NCBI GenBank assembly: GCA_016789305.1
Contig: JAEURJ010000007.1
Span: forward strand, 62,001 to 126,000
DNA: 64,000 nt
Direction: 5' to 3'
Origin: Anaerolineales bacterium
GTDB taxonomy: Bacteria > Chloroflexota > Anaerolineae > Anaerolineales > Villigracilaceae
Below the pieces are notes generated by a model. It was not told the DNA's origin. It saw nothing but the letters and a program-made list of their open reading frames with translations, and made no database searches. Both the position numbers and the translations under genes were made by a program. Below are positions 8,942-18,210 of the stretch, one piece after another; position 1 is the stretch's first letter; each line of letters begins with the position of its first letter.

Positions 8942-8974
8942 AAAAAGAAGCCGCATTCGCGGCTTCTTTTTTTA
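8942..8974. terminator. Bidirectional intrinsic terminator
   Basis: GAAGCCGC, loop ATTC, GCGGCTTC, flanked by A-run and T-run. It serves the kinase and the convergent AAC(3)-I-like operon. Confidence 0.88.
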
Positions 8975-9421
8975 TACAGTGTAAAGAAAATTCACGACCT
9001 TCTCGCTTTTTCCACCCGTTGCACGATAAAACTCAACTGCATGGATATCTTCCTCGTGTGCCATCACGAAGAACATTTCGATATTGTTTATTGCGCAATA
9101 TTCCTTCAAGGATTGAATTAATCCCTTTCCAATTCCCATCCTTTGATATTCCGCTTTGACCGCCATATCATACAAAATGACCTCGGACGCATCGGAATAG
9201 ATCATGGGGAGTTCGTATGCAGTTAATCCACCAACCACTTCATTTTCAGAGATGGCTGCGATGGCGATAAAGCCATTGTTTTCAAGTAATTTCAACAGGT
9301 GAGCGTCACTGCCGGTGTCGTGTTCTTCTTCAAAAACCGTGTTGAACATCCCGATAAGAGACTTGAATGTGGTTAGATCGCTTGTAATCAGTCGTTTGAA
9401 TTGAAAAGAATTTGTGTTCAC
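8972..9421 (-). CDS. AAC(3)-I-like GNAT acetyltransferase (possible aminoglycoside 3-N-acetyltransferase)
   Basis: 149 residues from a GTG start that overlaps the upstream stop (GTGA). An alternative ATG lies at 9463. The middle of the protein, 'FIAIAAISENEVVGGLTAYELP' followed by 'SEVILYDMAVKAEYQRMGIG', tracks the pattern of AAC(3)-Ia/Ib from memory ('FIALAA..AVVGALAAYVLP', then 'IYIYDLAV..HRRQGIA'). 'YQRMGIGKGLI' is the acetyl-CoA motif. AAC(3)-I enzymes acetylate the 3-amino group of gentamicin-type aminoglycosides. Whether this homologue does so is unproven, since several environmental members of the family have other substrates. Last gene of a coupled trio with nudK and an F420-type reductase. 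Confidence 0.8.
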   Translation of the reverse strand: MNTNSFQFKRLITSDLTTFKSLIGMFNTVFEEEHDTGSDAHLLKLLENNGFIAIAAISENEVVGGLTAYELPMIYSDASEVILYDMAVKAEYQRMGIGKGLIQSLKEYCAINNIEMFFVMAHEEDIHAVEFYRATGGKSEKVVNFLYTV

Positions 9422-9846
9422 TGTTTTTCCAATATCACCACCGGGATGCGGCGTGAGGTCCATGTGCGATATTGTTCGTAATCAGAAGACTTTTCTGCAA
9501 GAGCCTTCCAAAGTGTTTCGCGTTCCTCGTCCTGCGCTTCACGCGCGCGGACTGAATACTGCGAGCCTCCAATTTGCACGGTTGCGTGGGGCTCGGCGGT
9601 CAAGTTGATCCACCAGCCCGGATGATTTTCCTTCCCCAGGTTTGATGCTATGACCACAAAATCTTTTCCATAGGGAAGATACATCAATGCTTTTGTGCGC
9701 AGCAGACCCGTTTGTTTGCCTTTGGTCGTCAGGATCAGGACCGGCAATCCGCGCATCGTGTTGCCAATACGCCCATTGCTCCAAAGATAAAGCTTCAAAT
9801 GAAGCCGCCAAAATAATTTGATCAGTGGATTATGTTTTGTCTTCAT
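9418..9846 (-). CDS. Ddn/DUF385-type deazaflavin (F420)-dependent nitroreductase family protein
   Basis: 142 residues, full length for the family. Motifs include '[26 protein letters not shown]', '[19 protein letters not shown]' and 'RREEREALW'-like C-terminal helices. The 'G..HPGWWxNL' signature is diagnostic of split beta-barrel proteins related to mycobacterial Ddn, which use reduced F420 to reduce quinones, nitroimidazoles or other compounds. Its start overlaps the nudK stop (ATGA) and its stop overlaps the next start (GTGA), so translation is coupled through the operon. Whether this organism makes F420 cannot be told here. Confidence 0.88.
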   Translation of the reverse strand: MKTKHNPLIKLFWRLHLKLYLWSNGRIGNTMRGLPVLILTTKGKQTGLLRTKALMYLPYGKDFVVIASNLGKENHPGWWINLTAEPHATVQIGGSQYSVRAREAQDEERETLWKALAEKSSDYEQYRTWTSRRIPVVILEKQ

Positions 9847-10436
9847 GCTGCCTTGAGCAATCCGTGGATTTGAATGTACTGAAGCAGCATGATGGTCTTT
9901 CCATCTTTAATTCGCCCGTCTTCGATCATCCTCAATGACTCCTGGAAAGGAATTTCGAGGACTTCAATATTCTCCTCTTCCTCTTTCACGCCGCCGCCGT
10001 CGTGACGCAGATCCTTGTGTGTGTATTCGGCGATAAAAAAATAAAGGATTTCGGTCACCGAACCTGGCGACATGTATGCCTCAAAAATCTTCTTCACCCT
10101 GCCAACCTCGTAGCCGGTCTCTTCCATCGCCTCCCGTTTGATGCATTCCTCGGGGCTTTCCTTTTCCAACAGGCCCGCGCACGCTTCGATGAGCATTCCA
10201 TCTTCGTTTCCGTTGACATAGGTGGGAATGCGGAATTGTCTTGTCAGCACCACGGTGTTTTGTGATGTGTTATACAGCAGGATCACGGCACCGTTGCCGC
10301 GGTCATATGCCTCGCGGCTTTGAGTTACTTTCGTTCCATCCTGTTTTTCGATTTCAAAGGTAATTTTGCGCAGGGTGTACCAGTTATCTGAAAGCACTTC
10401 TGTTTCAATGATCTGAACGGTGGGTGTATGTTGCAT
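9843..10436 (-). CDS. nudK: NudK-like GDP-mannose pyrophosphatase (Nudix hydrolase)
   Basis: 197 residues from the Met of 'MQHTPTVQ' (10436), preceded by TTGGAGCCAAG. Strong similarity to E. coli NudK over its length: '[17 protein letters not shown]', '[15 protein letters not shown]', then Nudix-box residues '[12 protein letters not shown]' and '[15 protein letters not shown]'. NudK hydrolyses GDP-mannose to mannose-1-phosphate and GMP. It heads the operon with the F420-type reductase and the AAC(3)-I-like gene. The longer upstream frame (to 10502) lacks homology. Confidence 0.9.
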   Translation of the reverse strand: MQHTPTVQIIETEVLSDNWYTLRKITFEIEKQDGTKVTQSREAYDRGNGAVILLYNTSQNTVVLTRQFRIPTYVNGNEDGMLIEACAGLLEKESPEECIKREAMEETGYEVGRVKKIFEAYMSPGSVTEILYFFIAEYTHKDLRHDGGGVKEEEENIEVLEIPFQESLRMIEDGRIKDGKTIMLLQYIQIHGLLKAA

Positions 10437-10539
10437 CTTGGCTCCAATAAATAATTTGATAAGGAACCCGTATTTTACCGCCAGTGGATGGACAGTTTTC
10501 ACGCCGGAAAAGCCGAAACATCCCCTTGAAAACTGAAAT

Positions 10540-10661
10540 TTCTCGGCGACAAATAAAAATATCTCGGCGAGATAATTGAAACATCAGACGGGAAATCGCG
10601 GGAATCAGTAAGGAAAAACAGGGTTTTCAACCGTCAAAATCGGATTTCTTGGCGGATAAAT
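10540..10661. repeat. Three short direct repeats upstream of the tRNA gene
   Basis: The word TTTCTCGGCGA occurs in related form three times (10540, 10561 and 10645, the last as TTTCTTGGCGGA), each followed by an A/T-rich stretch. The 300-bp gap holds no ORF with coding signs. Copies could be a regulator's sites or chance. Nothing else is visible between nudK and the tRNA promoter. Confidence 0.35.
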
Positions 10662-10744
10662 CACAGTCGCAAGGCAGGGAAGTGCGTGATTCTTTCATGC
10701 CGGCCATAAACGGGTGGGTCTGGTGGGAGGATCGCAGGCCTTTA

Positions 10745-10772
10745 TTGACAGACATATCCTTTGCGGTATAAT
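10745..10772 (+). promoter_or_regulatory. Sigma-70-type promoter of tRNA-Lys
   Basis: Perfect -35 TTGACA (10745-10750) and -10 TATAAT (10767-10772) with a 16-nt spacer, placing transcription start about 12 nt before the tRNA. Confidence 0.9.
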
Positions 10773-10790
10773 ACCGTCCGCAAGTTCTGT

Positions 10791-10865
10791 GGCTCCGTAG
10801 CTCAATGGCAGAGCAGTTGACTCTTAATCAATTGGTTGAGGGTTCAAATCCCCCCGGAGTCACCA
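10791..10865 (+). tRNA. tRNA-Lys (anticodon CTT)
   Basis: The acceptor stem GGCTCCG pairs with CGGAGTC (one G-U), the D-loop contains TAGCTCAATGGCAGAGC, the anticodon loop is CTCTTAA so the anticodon is CTT, and the T-arm is GGTTCAAATCC. Discriminator A and an encoded CCA end the gene. Lone tRNA with its own promoter and terminator. Confidence 0.96.
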
Positions 10866-10868
10866 CAG

Positions 10869-10902
10869 CCCGATACTTTTACGAGTATCGGGCCTTTTGT
10901 TT
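10869..10902 (+). terminator. Intrinsic terminator of tRNA-Lys
   Basis: Stem CCCGATAC/GTATCGGG with an 8-nt loop followed by CCTTTTGTTTT, starting 3 nt after the encoded CCA. Confidence 0.85.
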
Positions 10903-10963
10903 TGATCGGGTTGGGAAATGACCGGGTGGTGAAGCAGATTTCAGTTAAGGGCGAAGCGGGGCT

Positions 10964-13900
10964 TTATCCGCCAAACAGGCTTTTGAAAAATTCTTCTATC
11001 GATTTCCAGATCGACGGCTGGCTTACTGGTTGTGGTGTTGGTGTCGCTGTTGCCGGTGCGGACGTCAATGTCACTGACGGAATGGGAGAAACTGTCGCGG
11101 TGGCGGTTGCAAGCGGCGTTGAAGTGATCGTGGGCGTTGGCAATGCTTCGCGGTAAATGCCCGGTGCTACCCAGAAGGCTTTGTCAGTTGCGCCACTGTT
11201 CAGTGACTTTGTATCGAGAATGAGTTTGATATTTCTTCCTGCAAACGGGCTCAGGTCGAGATCGACTGCGGTGTAACTGCCATCATAGAATTCTCCGATG
11301 GCCCATAGATCAACAATTTCATTCATCCCTTCCTGATAGCGAACGCGGAAGAGCACCGAGCATGTGGCTGCATTCGCTTCGCAGCTGACCAGCGCGCGGA
11401 AGTGATCGCCGGGTTGAACGAGATATTCGGGATAGATGCCGGTGACAAATCCGTTGGCGGTGCCGGGGATAACTGCGATGGATGAATAGCCGGGTGCGGT
11501 TCCATCTTCGAGGACTTCGGTGGTGGTCAGGCTGGCGGGAAGGTTTTGCGCTTCTCCTGCGGACCCCGGACATGTCAGCATTCCATTGTTGGTTGACCAT
11601 GCGGCCGAGCAGCTTTGTGCGGCGAGGTCGTTCACTGTTGTGTTCTTGAACAGCGCAATGGCAGTGGGGGCAACGGTCTCTGTTGGCAACGGCTCAAGCG
11701 TTTGTGTGGCCGTGCTGGTGGGCGCGATGACTGCGTTGATCTGAACCCAGATCTGGCCCGCGGAGTTCGAACCCAGCCCGAAGCGATTTCCCTTTGCATC
11801 TTCCAGAATCCATACGCCTTTGTAACGGCCTTCAACAGCGGGGGCGGTCTGGTCAATGGAGAGTTCCACGCTTTCACCGGGTGCCACGTTCTTTGGCATC
11901 ACGATGAAGTCCGGCGCATCCATCTTGTCACCGCCGATGAACACAAGCTTGTAATCCGTGGTCCAGGAACAGGTGCCGAGGTTTTCAAAGCGCCAGGTCT
12001 TTGTGAATTTTTCTGTTGCGGTGATGATGGTCCCATCGGGCACGGTCACGTCAGCGACGAAACCTGCGCGATTACATTCGGGGTCCAGTGTGGCGGTGGG
12101 CAGCGGTGTGCCGGTCGAGGTTGCTGTGAAGGTCGGCGTGATCGTCGGTGTATTGCTGGGCGTTGCAGTGTTCGATGGCGTGGCGGTCGCAGTGTTCGAC
12201 GGTGTAAATGTCGGCGTGCGTGAAGGCGTCACCGTAAATGTGCTGGTGGGTGTTCGCGTCGCGGTGTTGGTTGGTGTATTGGTCGGCGTGTTACTCGGCG
12301 TAAACGTGAGTGTGTTGGTGGGTGTAAACGACGGCGTATTGGTCGGCGTGTTGGATGGAGTGAGCGTCGGTGTGCGGGTCGGTGTATTGGTCGGCGTATG
12401 GGTAGGCGTGCGCGTGGGTGTATTGGATGGCGTATTTGTCGATGTGCTGCTGGGTGTAAACGTAGGCGTGCTCGATGGCGTAAATGTCGGTGTGTTGGTG
12501 AAGGTGTTGGTCGGCGTGAATGTAGGCGTACGCGTGGGTGTAAACGTGAACGTGGAAGTGGGTGTATTGCTCGGCGTGAACGTGGCCGTATTCGACGGTG
12601 TGAACGTCGGCGTGTAGGACGGGGTCACTGTAAAAGTGTTGGTGGGTGTCCGTGTTGAGGTGTTCGATGGTGTAAAGGTCGGCGTGCGGGTTGAGGTGGC
12701 TGTTGACGTAAACGTTGGCGTGTTGCTTGGCGTGAATGTCACCGTGTTCGATGGGGTGAATGTTGGAGTAGAGGTAAATGTATTTGTCGCTGTGAAAGTA
12801 GGTGTCCGCGTCGGTGTGTTTGACGGGGTGATGGTGGGTGTATTGCTCGGTGTGAACGTAGCCGTGTTGGACGGAGTGAATGTTGGTGTGGCAGTTGCGG
12901 TATTGCTTGGCGTGAACGTGGGTGTGCGAGATGGCGTCACTGTCGGCGTGTCGGTGGGTGTCCGTGTTGCGGTATTGGTGGAAGTAAAGGTAGGCGTATT
13001 GCTTGGTGTAAACGTGACCGTGTTGGATGGAGTAAATGTAGGTGTGTAGGAAGGAGTGACTGTGAACGTGTTGGTAGACGTTCGCGTCGATGTATTCGAC
13101 GGAGTGATGGTGGGTGTATTGCTGGGCGTGAATGTAGCTGTGTTGGACGGAGTGAATGTTGGTGTGGCAGTTGCCGTATTGCTCGGCGTGAACGTGGGCG
13201 TACGGGATGGCGTCACCGTCGGTGTATCAGTGGGAGTCCGCGTTGCGGTATTAGTGGAGGTAAAGGTGGGCGTATTGCTTGGTGTAAACGTGACTGTGTT
13301 GGATGGAGTAAATGTAGGTGTGTAAGAGGGAGTGACTGTGAACGTGTTGGTGGGCGTTCGCGTCGGTGTGTTGGACGGAGTATTGGTGGCAGTGTTGCTC
13401 GGCGTGAACGTGGCTGTATTCGACGGGGTAAGCGTCGGCGTGAAAGTCGGTGTATTGCTTGGTGTGAACGTGGGCGTACGGGATGGCGTTACTGTCGGCG
13501 TGTCGGTGGGTGTCCGTGTTGCGGTATTGGTGGCAGTAAAGGTGGGTGTATTGCTCGGCGTGAATGTGGCCGTGTTCGTTGGAGTCAACGAAGGAGTAAT
13601 CGTCGGCGTATTCGAAGGCGTGAAGGTCGGCGTGCGTGAAGGTGTGATTGTCGGGGTGTGAGTATGCGTCTGTGTTGCTGTACTGGTGGCAGTGTAGGTT
13701 GGTGTACTGCTTGGCGTAAAGGTAGCCGTATTGGTCGGTGTCGAGGAGGGTGTATTCGTTGGAGTGTTTGAAGGTGTCAGCGTTGCGGTGCGCGAAGGTG
13801 TCACCGTCGCTGTGAAGGTGGGTGTCCGCGTGGGGGTGTTCGAAGCCGTATTGGTAGCCGTATGGCTTGGGGTAAAGGTAGGCGTCGAGGAAGGTGTATT

Positions 13901-16048
13901 CGACGGTGTGTTTGTGGCGGTGTTGCTTGGCGTGAATGTGAACGTCCGCGTGGGGGTGTTGGACGGAGTATGGGTGGCAGTGTTGCTCGGTGTTGAAGTG
14001 AGTGTGTTGGACGGCGTAAGCGTCGGCGTGTTGGATGACGTCGCAGTGGGAGTCGAAGACGGTGTTTTTGTCGGTGTGTTGGATGGTGTTGATGTGAAGG
14101 TGCGCGACGGCGTGATGGTCGGTGTGAAAGTCCGAGTGGGTGTGTTGCTCGGTGTAAAAGTTAAGGTCTGCGATGGGGTAAGGGTATAGGTTGGGCTGGG
14201 GGTAAACGAGGCATCCAAACAAACAGGCGCAGAGTCGACGTTGTCGAATGGGTTGCGGGTGTTCCCGTTTTGATCGTAAATCTTTACATACTGCACATAT
14301 GGGAATTGCTTTACGGTTGCAGTTAAGGGTTCTGCAACCGTGTAGTCGGTTCCATTTGCCTGGCAGACGCCTTTCAAATAGATTCGCAGAACGCCATTAC
14401 GCAGTTCGATGCGGTCATAGCCGGTAAAGCCGTCCCAGATCGCTTCCAATCCGCTGCTTTGTTCGAGTGCATTGGGACCCTTGAAGTACTCATCGATCAC
14501 TGCGCCAATCGGGTTGACCGAAGACAGAATCTCGCGGGTTACAGCCTTTTCAGGGTCGTTTCCATTTGCAAGCAATTGCTTATCCGGGAATACGATGTTG
14601 ACCTTGACGACCAGCGGCGTGGGTGTGGTGGTGAACGTTGGGGTGCGTGTATTTGTTGCAGTTGCCGTTGAAGTGGATGTGCGCGTGTTGGTCGCGGTTG
14701 CTGTAAATGTTGATGTGCGTGACGGGGTCGTGGTGGCCGTCTTGCTGGGTGTGCTCGTTTGTGTGCGGGATGGCGTATTCGAAGGAGCAGTTGTAGCTGT
14801 GGATGTGCGCGAAGCAGTGACCGTGAACGTGGCACTGGCTGTGTTGTTTGGTGTGTTGGATACTGTGCTGGTTAACGTCTTGCTGGGCACGGAGGTGGCA
14901 GTAAACGTGAGTGTTTGTGAAGGTGTGTTGGAAGGCCGCACTGTTACTGTATTGCTTGGAGTGAAGCGCGATGTACTGGAGGATGTCACCGTTAAAGTGA
15001 TGCTGGGTGTTCGCGATGCGGTGCTGGATGCAAGCGGTGTTGTTGTGCGCGTTGGCGTGTTTGTCGGTGCGCTCGTCTGTGTTTTGGACGGCGTGGAACT
15101 TGGGAGCGAAGTATTGGTGAAAGTGGAAGTGACCGTGCTGGTCGAAGTCTTCGTCACTGTGTTGGTGCTGCTTGGGGTGTTTGATGCAGGCAGGGTCGCG
15201 GTGGGAAGCGCGGTATTCGTCGAGGTGCTGGTTGCAGTGCTGATCGGAGTCGATGATGCTGTATTGGTGATGGTGGGCGCATCGCCTTGCAATGTGAACG
15301 ATCCGGCGGCTTTCCATTCTGTGCCGGCAAAAATGCGAACCTCGTATACGCCGGGAAGCCATTTTTCAGCCCCTTGCTGCCAAACTGCATTGCCCACGCC
15401 AAACTCGATATCGTCCCATGCCCTGGTTTCGAAGTATTGCAGTTCGCCGTTACGATACCAGATAATGGTCCACTGCACGCCGGGCAGCATGCCCGAGTAG
15501 TTGTAGAACACGTACATTTGTTTGATCGGATTTCCAAATGTGGAAGCGGCCACGCCGGGGCGGCCATTGTTGATCTGCGTGGAAAACTGAACCCCATCGA
15601 TCTTGATGTTCGGTTGGGGTGTAACGTCACCTTCGAACAACGCCTCGATCACCAACGGGACAGCTGGGACAGCGGTCACTGTGGGTGTGGACGAAGCGAG
15701 AGGAGTTGCTGTGAATGCAAATTCAGTGACCGCCTGGGTGGCGGTATTTTGAGGTGCCGGCGTCTCTGTGGGAATTAAAACCGTTGGAGTCGGCGATTTG
15801 ATCTCTAGAAGTGGAATGGTCGGGAGTTCGAATTGCAAAGGCCTGGCGAAGATCGCAAGCAAAATGCCCGCAAGAACAGAAATACCAAGAAACGAAAATG
15901 CCCACTTCGCGCGGGAAGTGTTCAGCTCACGATTGTGATAGTTGATCGAACGTCTTGATTCTTGAAGGGCGCGGATGCCGATGACATAACTAAAAATGAT
16001 GCCCAAGGCAACTACAATCCCTCCGATGAGAAGCATCAAAGAAAGCAT
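10964..16048 (-). CDS. Giant TP(S/T)-repeat surface protein with GerMN-like and NBR1-like Ig domains
   Basis: 1694 residues. An N-terminal membrane segment (about 7-27) and a second hydrophobic stretch (about 51-68) suggest membrane anchoring. A small beta domain (about 130-255), a first Thr/Pro/Ser repeat block (about 255-480), a GerMN-like domain (about 480-605, '[17 protein letters not shown]', '[10 protein letters not shown]'), a second and much longer repeat block (about 610-1316, units of TPSNTPTxTP), an NBR1-type Ig domain (about 1318-1435, '[15 protein letters not shown]' and 'PGESVELSI'), another short repeat and a jelly-roll-like C-terminal domain follow. Such repeats probably form an extended, O-glycosylatable stalk. 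The function is unknown. Most likely leaderless: TATAAT then 6 nt then ATG. Antisense frames across the repeats are artefacts. Confidence 0.88.
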   Translation of the reverse strand: MLSLMLLIGGIVVALGIIFSYVIGIRALQESRRSINYHNRELNTSRAKWAFSFLGISVLAGILLAIFARPLQFELPTIPLLEIKSPTPTVLIPTETPAPQNTATQAVTEFAFTATPLASSTPTVTAVPAVPLVIEALFEGDVTPQPNIKIDGVQFSTQINNGRPGVAASTFGNPIKQMYVFYNYSGMLPGVQWTIIWYRNGELQYFETRAWDDIEFGVGNAVWQQGAEKWLPGVYEVRIFAGTEWKAAGSFTLQGDAPTITNTASSTPISTATSTSTNTALPTATLPASNTPSSTNTVTKTSTSTVTSTFTNTSLPSSTPSKTQTSAPTNTPTRTTTPLASSTASRTPSITLTVTSSSTSRFTPSNTVTVRPSNTPSQTLTFTATSVPSKTLTSTVSNTPNNTASATFTVTASRTSTATTAPSNTPSRTQTSTPSKTATTTPSRTSTFTATATNTRTSTSTATATNTRTPTFTTTPTPLVVKVNIVFPDKQLLANGNDPEKAVTREILSSVNPIGAVIDEYFKGPNALEQSSGLEAIWDGFTGYDRIELRNGVLRIYLKGVCQANGTDYTVAEPLTATVKQFPYVQYVKIYDQNGNTRNPFDNVDSAPVCLDASFTPSPTYTLTPSQTLTFTPSNTPTRTFTPTITPSRTFTSTPSNTPTKTPSSTPTATSSNTPTLTPSNTLTSTPSNTATHTPSNTPTRTFTFTPSNTATNTPSNTPSSTPTFTPSHTATNTASNTPTRTPTFTATVTPSRTATLTPSNTPTNTPSSTPTNTATFTPSSTPTYTATSTATQTHTHTPTITPSRTPTFTPSNTPTITPSLTPTNTATFTPSNTPTFTATNTATRTPTDTPTVTPSRTPTFTPSNTPTFTPTLTPSNTATFTPSNTATNTPSNTPTRTPTNTFTVTPSYTPTFTPSNTVTFTPSNTPTFTSTNTATRTPTDTPTVTPSRTPTFTPSNTATATPTFTPSNTATFTPSNTPTITPSNTSTRTSTNTFTVTPSYTPTFTPSNTVTFTPSNTPTFTSTNTATRTPTDTPTVTPSRTPTFTPSNTATATPTFTPSNTATFTPSNTPTITPSNTPTRTPTFTATNTFTSTPTFTPSNTVTFTPSNTPTFTSTATSTRTPTFTPSNTSTRTPTNTFTVTPSYTPTFTPSNTATFTPSNTPTSTFTFTPTRTPTFTPTNTFTNTPTFTPSSTPTFTPSSTSTNTPSNTPTRTPTHTPTNTPTRTPTLTPSNTPTNTPSFTPTNTLTFTPSNTPTNTPTNTATRTPTSTFTVTPSRTPTFTPSNTATATPSNTATPSNTPTITPTFTATSTGTPLPTATLDPECNRAGFVADVTVPDGTIITATEKFTKTWRFENLGTCSWTTDYKLVFIGGDKMDAPDFIVMPKNVAPGESVELSIDQTAPAVEGRYKGVWILEDAKGNRFGLGSNSAGQIWVQINAVIAPTSTATQTLEPLPTETVAPTAIALFKNTTVNDLAAQSCSAAWSTNNGMLTCPGSAGEAQNLPASLTTTEVLEDGTAPGYSSIAVIPGTANGFVTGIYPEYLVQPGDHFRALVSCEANAATCSVLFRVRYQEGMNEIVDLWAIGEFYDGSYTAVDLDLSPFAGRNIKLILDTKSLNSGATDKAFWVAPGIYREALPTPTITSTPLATATATVSPIPSVTLTSAPATATPTPQPVSQPSIWKSIEEFFKSLFGG
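12100..14230. repeat. Long Thr-Pro-Ser-coding tandem repeat tract
   Basis: About 2.1 kb of imperfect short repeats coding for xTPSNTPTxT units inside the giant surface-protein gene. Codons vary at third positions between units, so the protein pattern is better conserved than the DNA, which points to selection on the peptide. Confidence 0.9.
12831..13382. repeat. 276-bp tandem duplication within the TP-repeat tract
   Basis: Two adjacent 276-bp copies (12831-13106 and 13107-13382), each coding 92 residues nearly identical in protein sequence but carrying scattered, mostly synonymous differences. This is a higher-order duplication on top of the short repeat units. Confidence 0.75.
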
Positions 16049-16054
16049 TGCAAA

Positions 16055-16060
16055 ATTATA
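16055..16060 (-). promoter_or_regulatory. -10 box for a leaderless transcript of the TP-repeat gene
   Basis: TATAAT with a TG one base upstream (extended -10), followed by exactly 6 nt and then the ATG at 16048. No Shine-Dalgarno sequence is possible in that space. Confidence 0.65.
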
Positions 16061-16144
16061 TCATTCCAGCTCGCTCGTTCTTAATGGGCATTTTATGGGT
16101 GTTTTAACGTGCCAAAATATGGTACTGAAGCCACGGCATTTCAA

Positions 16145-16846
16145 CTAAAACAGGCTGATGATCCACACGATCAACGGAGCGAAGAGCAGTGCGGGCAGGA
16201 AATTTCCCACGCGGATCTTTTTGATTTCCAACAAATTGCTGATGCCCAACCCAAGCAGTAATACACCGCCAGTCGCGGTCATTTCGTTCATCATCGGGTC
16301 TGTCACGATGGTGCTCAGCTGCGCGGCCAGCAGGCTGATCCCGCCTTGATAGATCAGCACGATGATCGAAGAGAACATCACGCCAATGCCAAGTGTGGAA
16401 GCGAATGCAACCGAGGCAAATCCATCGAGCGTGGATTTTACAGCGAGCAGGTTGTAGTCACCGGTCAGGCCGTCCTGGATGGAGCCGAGGATTGCCATGG
16501 GGCCAATGATGAACAACAGGGAAGACACCATAAATCCACGGATGAAATTGGAGCCGGTGCCTTTTTCTTCCTCTTTTGAAAACCTTTTTTCGAGGGCCTG
16601 ACCCAGCGATTGCAGACGGTCTTCAATGCCGAGTACTTCACCGCTTAACGTGCCGAGGATCAATGCGCCCAGCACGATCAGTTGATTTTCACTTTTGAGG
16701 AACATTTGCAGACCCATCGCTGCGGTGAACAACCCCATGCCGGCGATCACCGTTGTTTTGAGCTTTTCGGGGATGCGCGATCCAAAGATCAGGCCGATCG
16801 TGCCGCCGATCAAAATGGTTACGATGTTGATAATGGTGCCTATCAT
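16145..16846 (-). CDS. DUF554 family membrane protein
   Basis: 233 residues with six or seven predicted membrane helices. The start 'MIGTIINIVTILIGGTIGLIFG' and 'GLFTAAMGLQMFL', 'LGALILGTLSGEVLGIEDRL' are characteristic of DUF554 (YdfK/YqgA family). The function of this widespread family is not settled. Full length. GAGGCAAAC provides the ribosome-binding site, and a TATAAT box lies about 25-30 nt upstream of it. Monocistronic, convergent with nothing; its 3' end abuts the 5' region of the TP-repeat gene. Confidence 0.9.
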   Translation of the reverse strand: MIGTIINIVTILIGGTIGLIFGSRIPEKLKTTVIAGMGLFTAAMGLQMFLKSENQLIVLGALILGTLSGEVLGIEDRLQSLGQALEKRFSKEEEKGTGSNFIRGFMVSSLLFIIGPMAILGSIQDGLTGDYNLLAVKSTLDGFASVAFASTLGIGVMFSSIIVLIYQGGISLLAAQLSTIVTDPMMNEMTATGGVLLLGLGISNLLEIKKIRVGNFLPALLFAPLIVWIISLF

Positions 16847-16995
16847 GTTTGCCTCTTAAGCGCGCGAATTAAATGCCAGCGGATTATACCCAGAGCGGTC
16901 ATAAATTGCGCTTTTTCATGGGTGGGAAAGAGCAATTCATGACCGAGGGCATTTATATAACCACTTTGCTGTGGGCTCGCGTATAATCCAGCGCT

Positions 16996-17625
16996 ATGCT
17001 GACAACCATTCACACTGAAATGACGCAGGAGGCACTTGGCTCGCGCATGAGTCAGCGCGCGATCGAGATCATCATTGCGGCCAACCTCAAACAGGATAAT
17101 CTGAGCGGCCAGTTCGGCCACAACGAATATCACTTCGATAATAACGACTTTGACAAGGCATATGCCTACGTAAAGGAACAGCGCGGATATGTGCTGGCTT
17201 CGTTGATGTCGCCGGGCGTGCTTTCTGCGTGGATCGCCTTCGGAAGATTGACCCACGCCATACAGGATTTCTACTCCCACACGAATTATGTTTCGATGTG
17301 GCTGGCTGGACACAATGGCACGCCTCCTCCCCCGGCCGAAATTGATCCCCTCCGAAAAGATTTGATCGAAAGCCCGGATATGTATTCGGCGAAGGTCTAT
17401 CTTCCGTGGGATGTGATGTACTTCATTCCCGGGCTGCGCAAGTTTTCATTGATCTTCCTTCCCGAAGACTCTCACGGCAAAATGAATCTCGATTCGCCGG
17501 GGCAGGGTCCGTTGTTTCCGTATGCCCGCGCTGCGGCGGTCAAGCGCACGGTGTATGAGTTTGAGCTTTTGGAAAAGATCCTCCCGCCCGAAATGCTCAG
17601 GAAGTTTGTGGATCTGGAAGCCTAG
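16996..17625 (+). CDS. HET-C / zinc-dependent phospholipase C-like protein
   Basis: 209 residues. 'AFGRLTHAIQDFYSHTNYVSMW' matches the central helix of HET-C-like and S1/P1-fold phospholipase C proteins, in which the His and Asp bind zinc. 'TIHTEMTQEAL' at the N-terminus gives a first candidate His. The family in bacteria is poorly characterised and may cleave phospholipids. No signal peptide, so secretion is not indicated. A TATAAT box sits 8 nt before the ATG and there is no Shine-Dalgarno sequence, so a very short or absent leader is likely. Confidence 0.7.
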   Translation: MLTTIHTEMTQEALGSRMSQRAIEIIIAANLKQDNLSGQFGHNEYHFDNNDFDKAYAYVKEQRGYVLASLMSPGVLSAWIAFGRLTHAIQDFYSHTNYVSMWLAGHNGTPPPPAEIDPLRKDLIESPDMYSAKVYLPWDVMYFIPGLRKFSLIFLPEDSHGKMNLDSPGQGPLFPYARAAAVKRTVYEFELLEKILPPEMLRKFVDLEA

Positions 17626-17696
17626 GAAATGATCAGGGCTGTGCGAACAGCCTTCCCGTAGGAAGAAGCGGATTCTTCATCCAAATAAATGAAAGG

Positions 17697-17702
17697 TATA
17701 AT
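17697..17702 (+). promoter_or_regulatory. -10 box for leaderless yqeY-like gene
   Basis: TATAAT followed by exactly 6 nt and the ATG at 17709. Confidence 0.65.
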
Positions 17703-17708
17703 CAAATC

Positions 17709-18155
17709 ATGGATACAAAAGCTAAACTTAATGAATCAATGAAAGACGCCATGAAAACTGGCGACGAAGTTCGCAAGCGCACAGTGCGCATGGTGCTGGC
17801 TGCTGTGAAGCAGTCTGAAGTGGACAAGCGCGCTGAGATGGATGATATGGCGATTGTGGCGCTCATTCAAAAGGAGATCAAGAATCGCCGCGAGTCGCTG
17901 GAGGAGGCGAAGACCGCCAACCGTCCTGATCTGATGGCAAACAACGAAGCCGAGATCAAGGTGCTTGAAGTGTTTTTGCCGCAAGCCATGCCTGCCGAGG
18001 AACTGCGTGCCATTGTGCAGGCTGCCATCGCGGAGACCGGCGCCGCCGCGCCAAGTGACATGGGCAAGGTGATGAAAGTGGTCATGCCCAAGGTGGCCGG
18101 CCGCGCGCCGAACGATATGATCAGTGCCGCTGTGAAAGAATTGCTCGCCAAGTAG
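17709..18155 (+). CDS. GatB/YqeY domain-containing protein
   Basis: 148 residues, full length for stand-alone YqeY. 'LNESMKDAMKTGDEVRKRTVRMVLAAVKQ' and 'FLPQAMPAEEL' are family hallmarks, followed by the 'DMGKVMKVVMPKVAGRA' helical tail shared with the GatB C-terminus. The GatB tail contacts tRNA in the Glu-tRNA amidotransferase. The role of free YqeY is not known. It lies upstream of pgpH-ybeY-dgkA but is separated from pgpH by an intrinsic terminator, so read-through would be needed for joint expression. Confidence 0.92.
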   Translation: MDTKAKLNESMKDAMKTGDEVRKRTVRMVLAAVKQSEVDKRAEMDDMAIVALIQKEIKNRRESLEEAKTANRPDLMANNEAEIKVLEVFLPQAMPAEELRAIVQAAIAETGAAAPSDMGKVMKVVMPKVAGRAPNDMISAAVKELLAK

Positions 18156-18169
18156 GAACTTGACTGCGC

Positions 18170-18209
18170 AGGAGCGTCCTGTTTTTTGGACGCTCCTCGT
18201 GGTTTTTAT
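18170..18209 (+). terminator. Intrinsic terminator between yqeY and pgpH
   Basis: Perfect 10-bp stem AGGAGCGTCC/GGACGCTCCT with a T-rich loop, followed by TCGTGGTTTTTATT. It lies directly before the chosen pgpH ATG, so an upstream TTG start for pgpH would translate through the hairpin. Confidence 0.75.
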
Positions 18210-18210
18210 T

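Noticed and set aside
13251..14222. A minus-strand ORF rich in His/Tyr/Asp repeats
   Set aside because: It lies out of frame inside the TP-repeat gene and arises from the repeated codons.
12100..14230. CRISPR-like regular repeats
   Set aside because: The repeats are coding, imperfect, vary by codon and have no unique spacers.
11958..15500. Several plus-strand ORFs with '[11 protein letters not shown]'-type repeats
   Set aside because: They are the reverse-complement reading of the Thr-Pro-Ser repeat tract of the minus-strand surface protein. They lack plausible start signals and domains.
18160..18210. TTG start for pgpH upstream of the terminator
   Set aside because: The 17 extra codons run through an intrinsic terminator hairpin and add no domain, whereas ATG 18211 gives a normal N-terminus.
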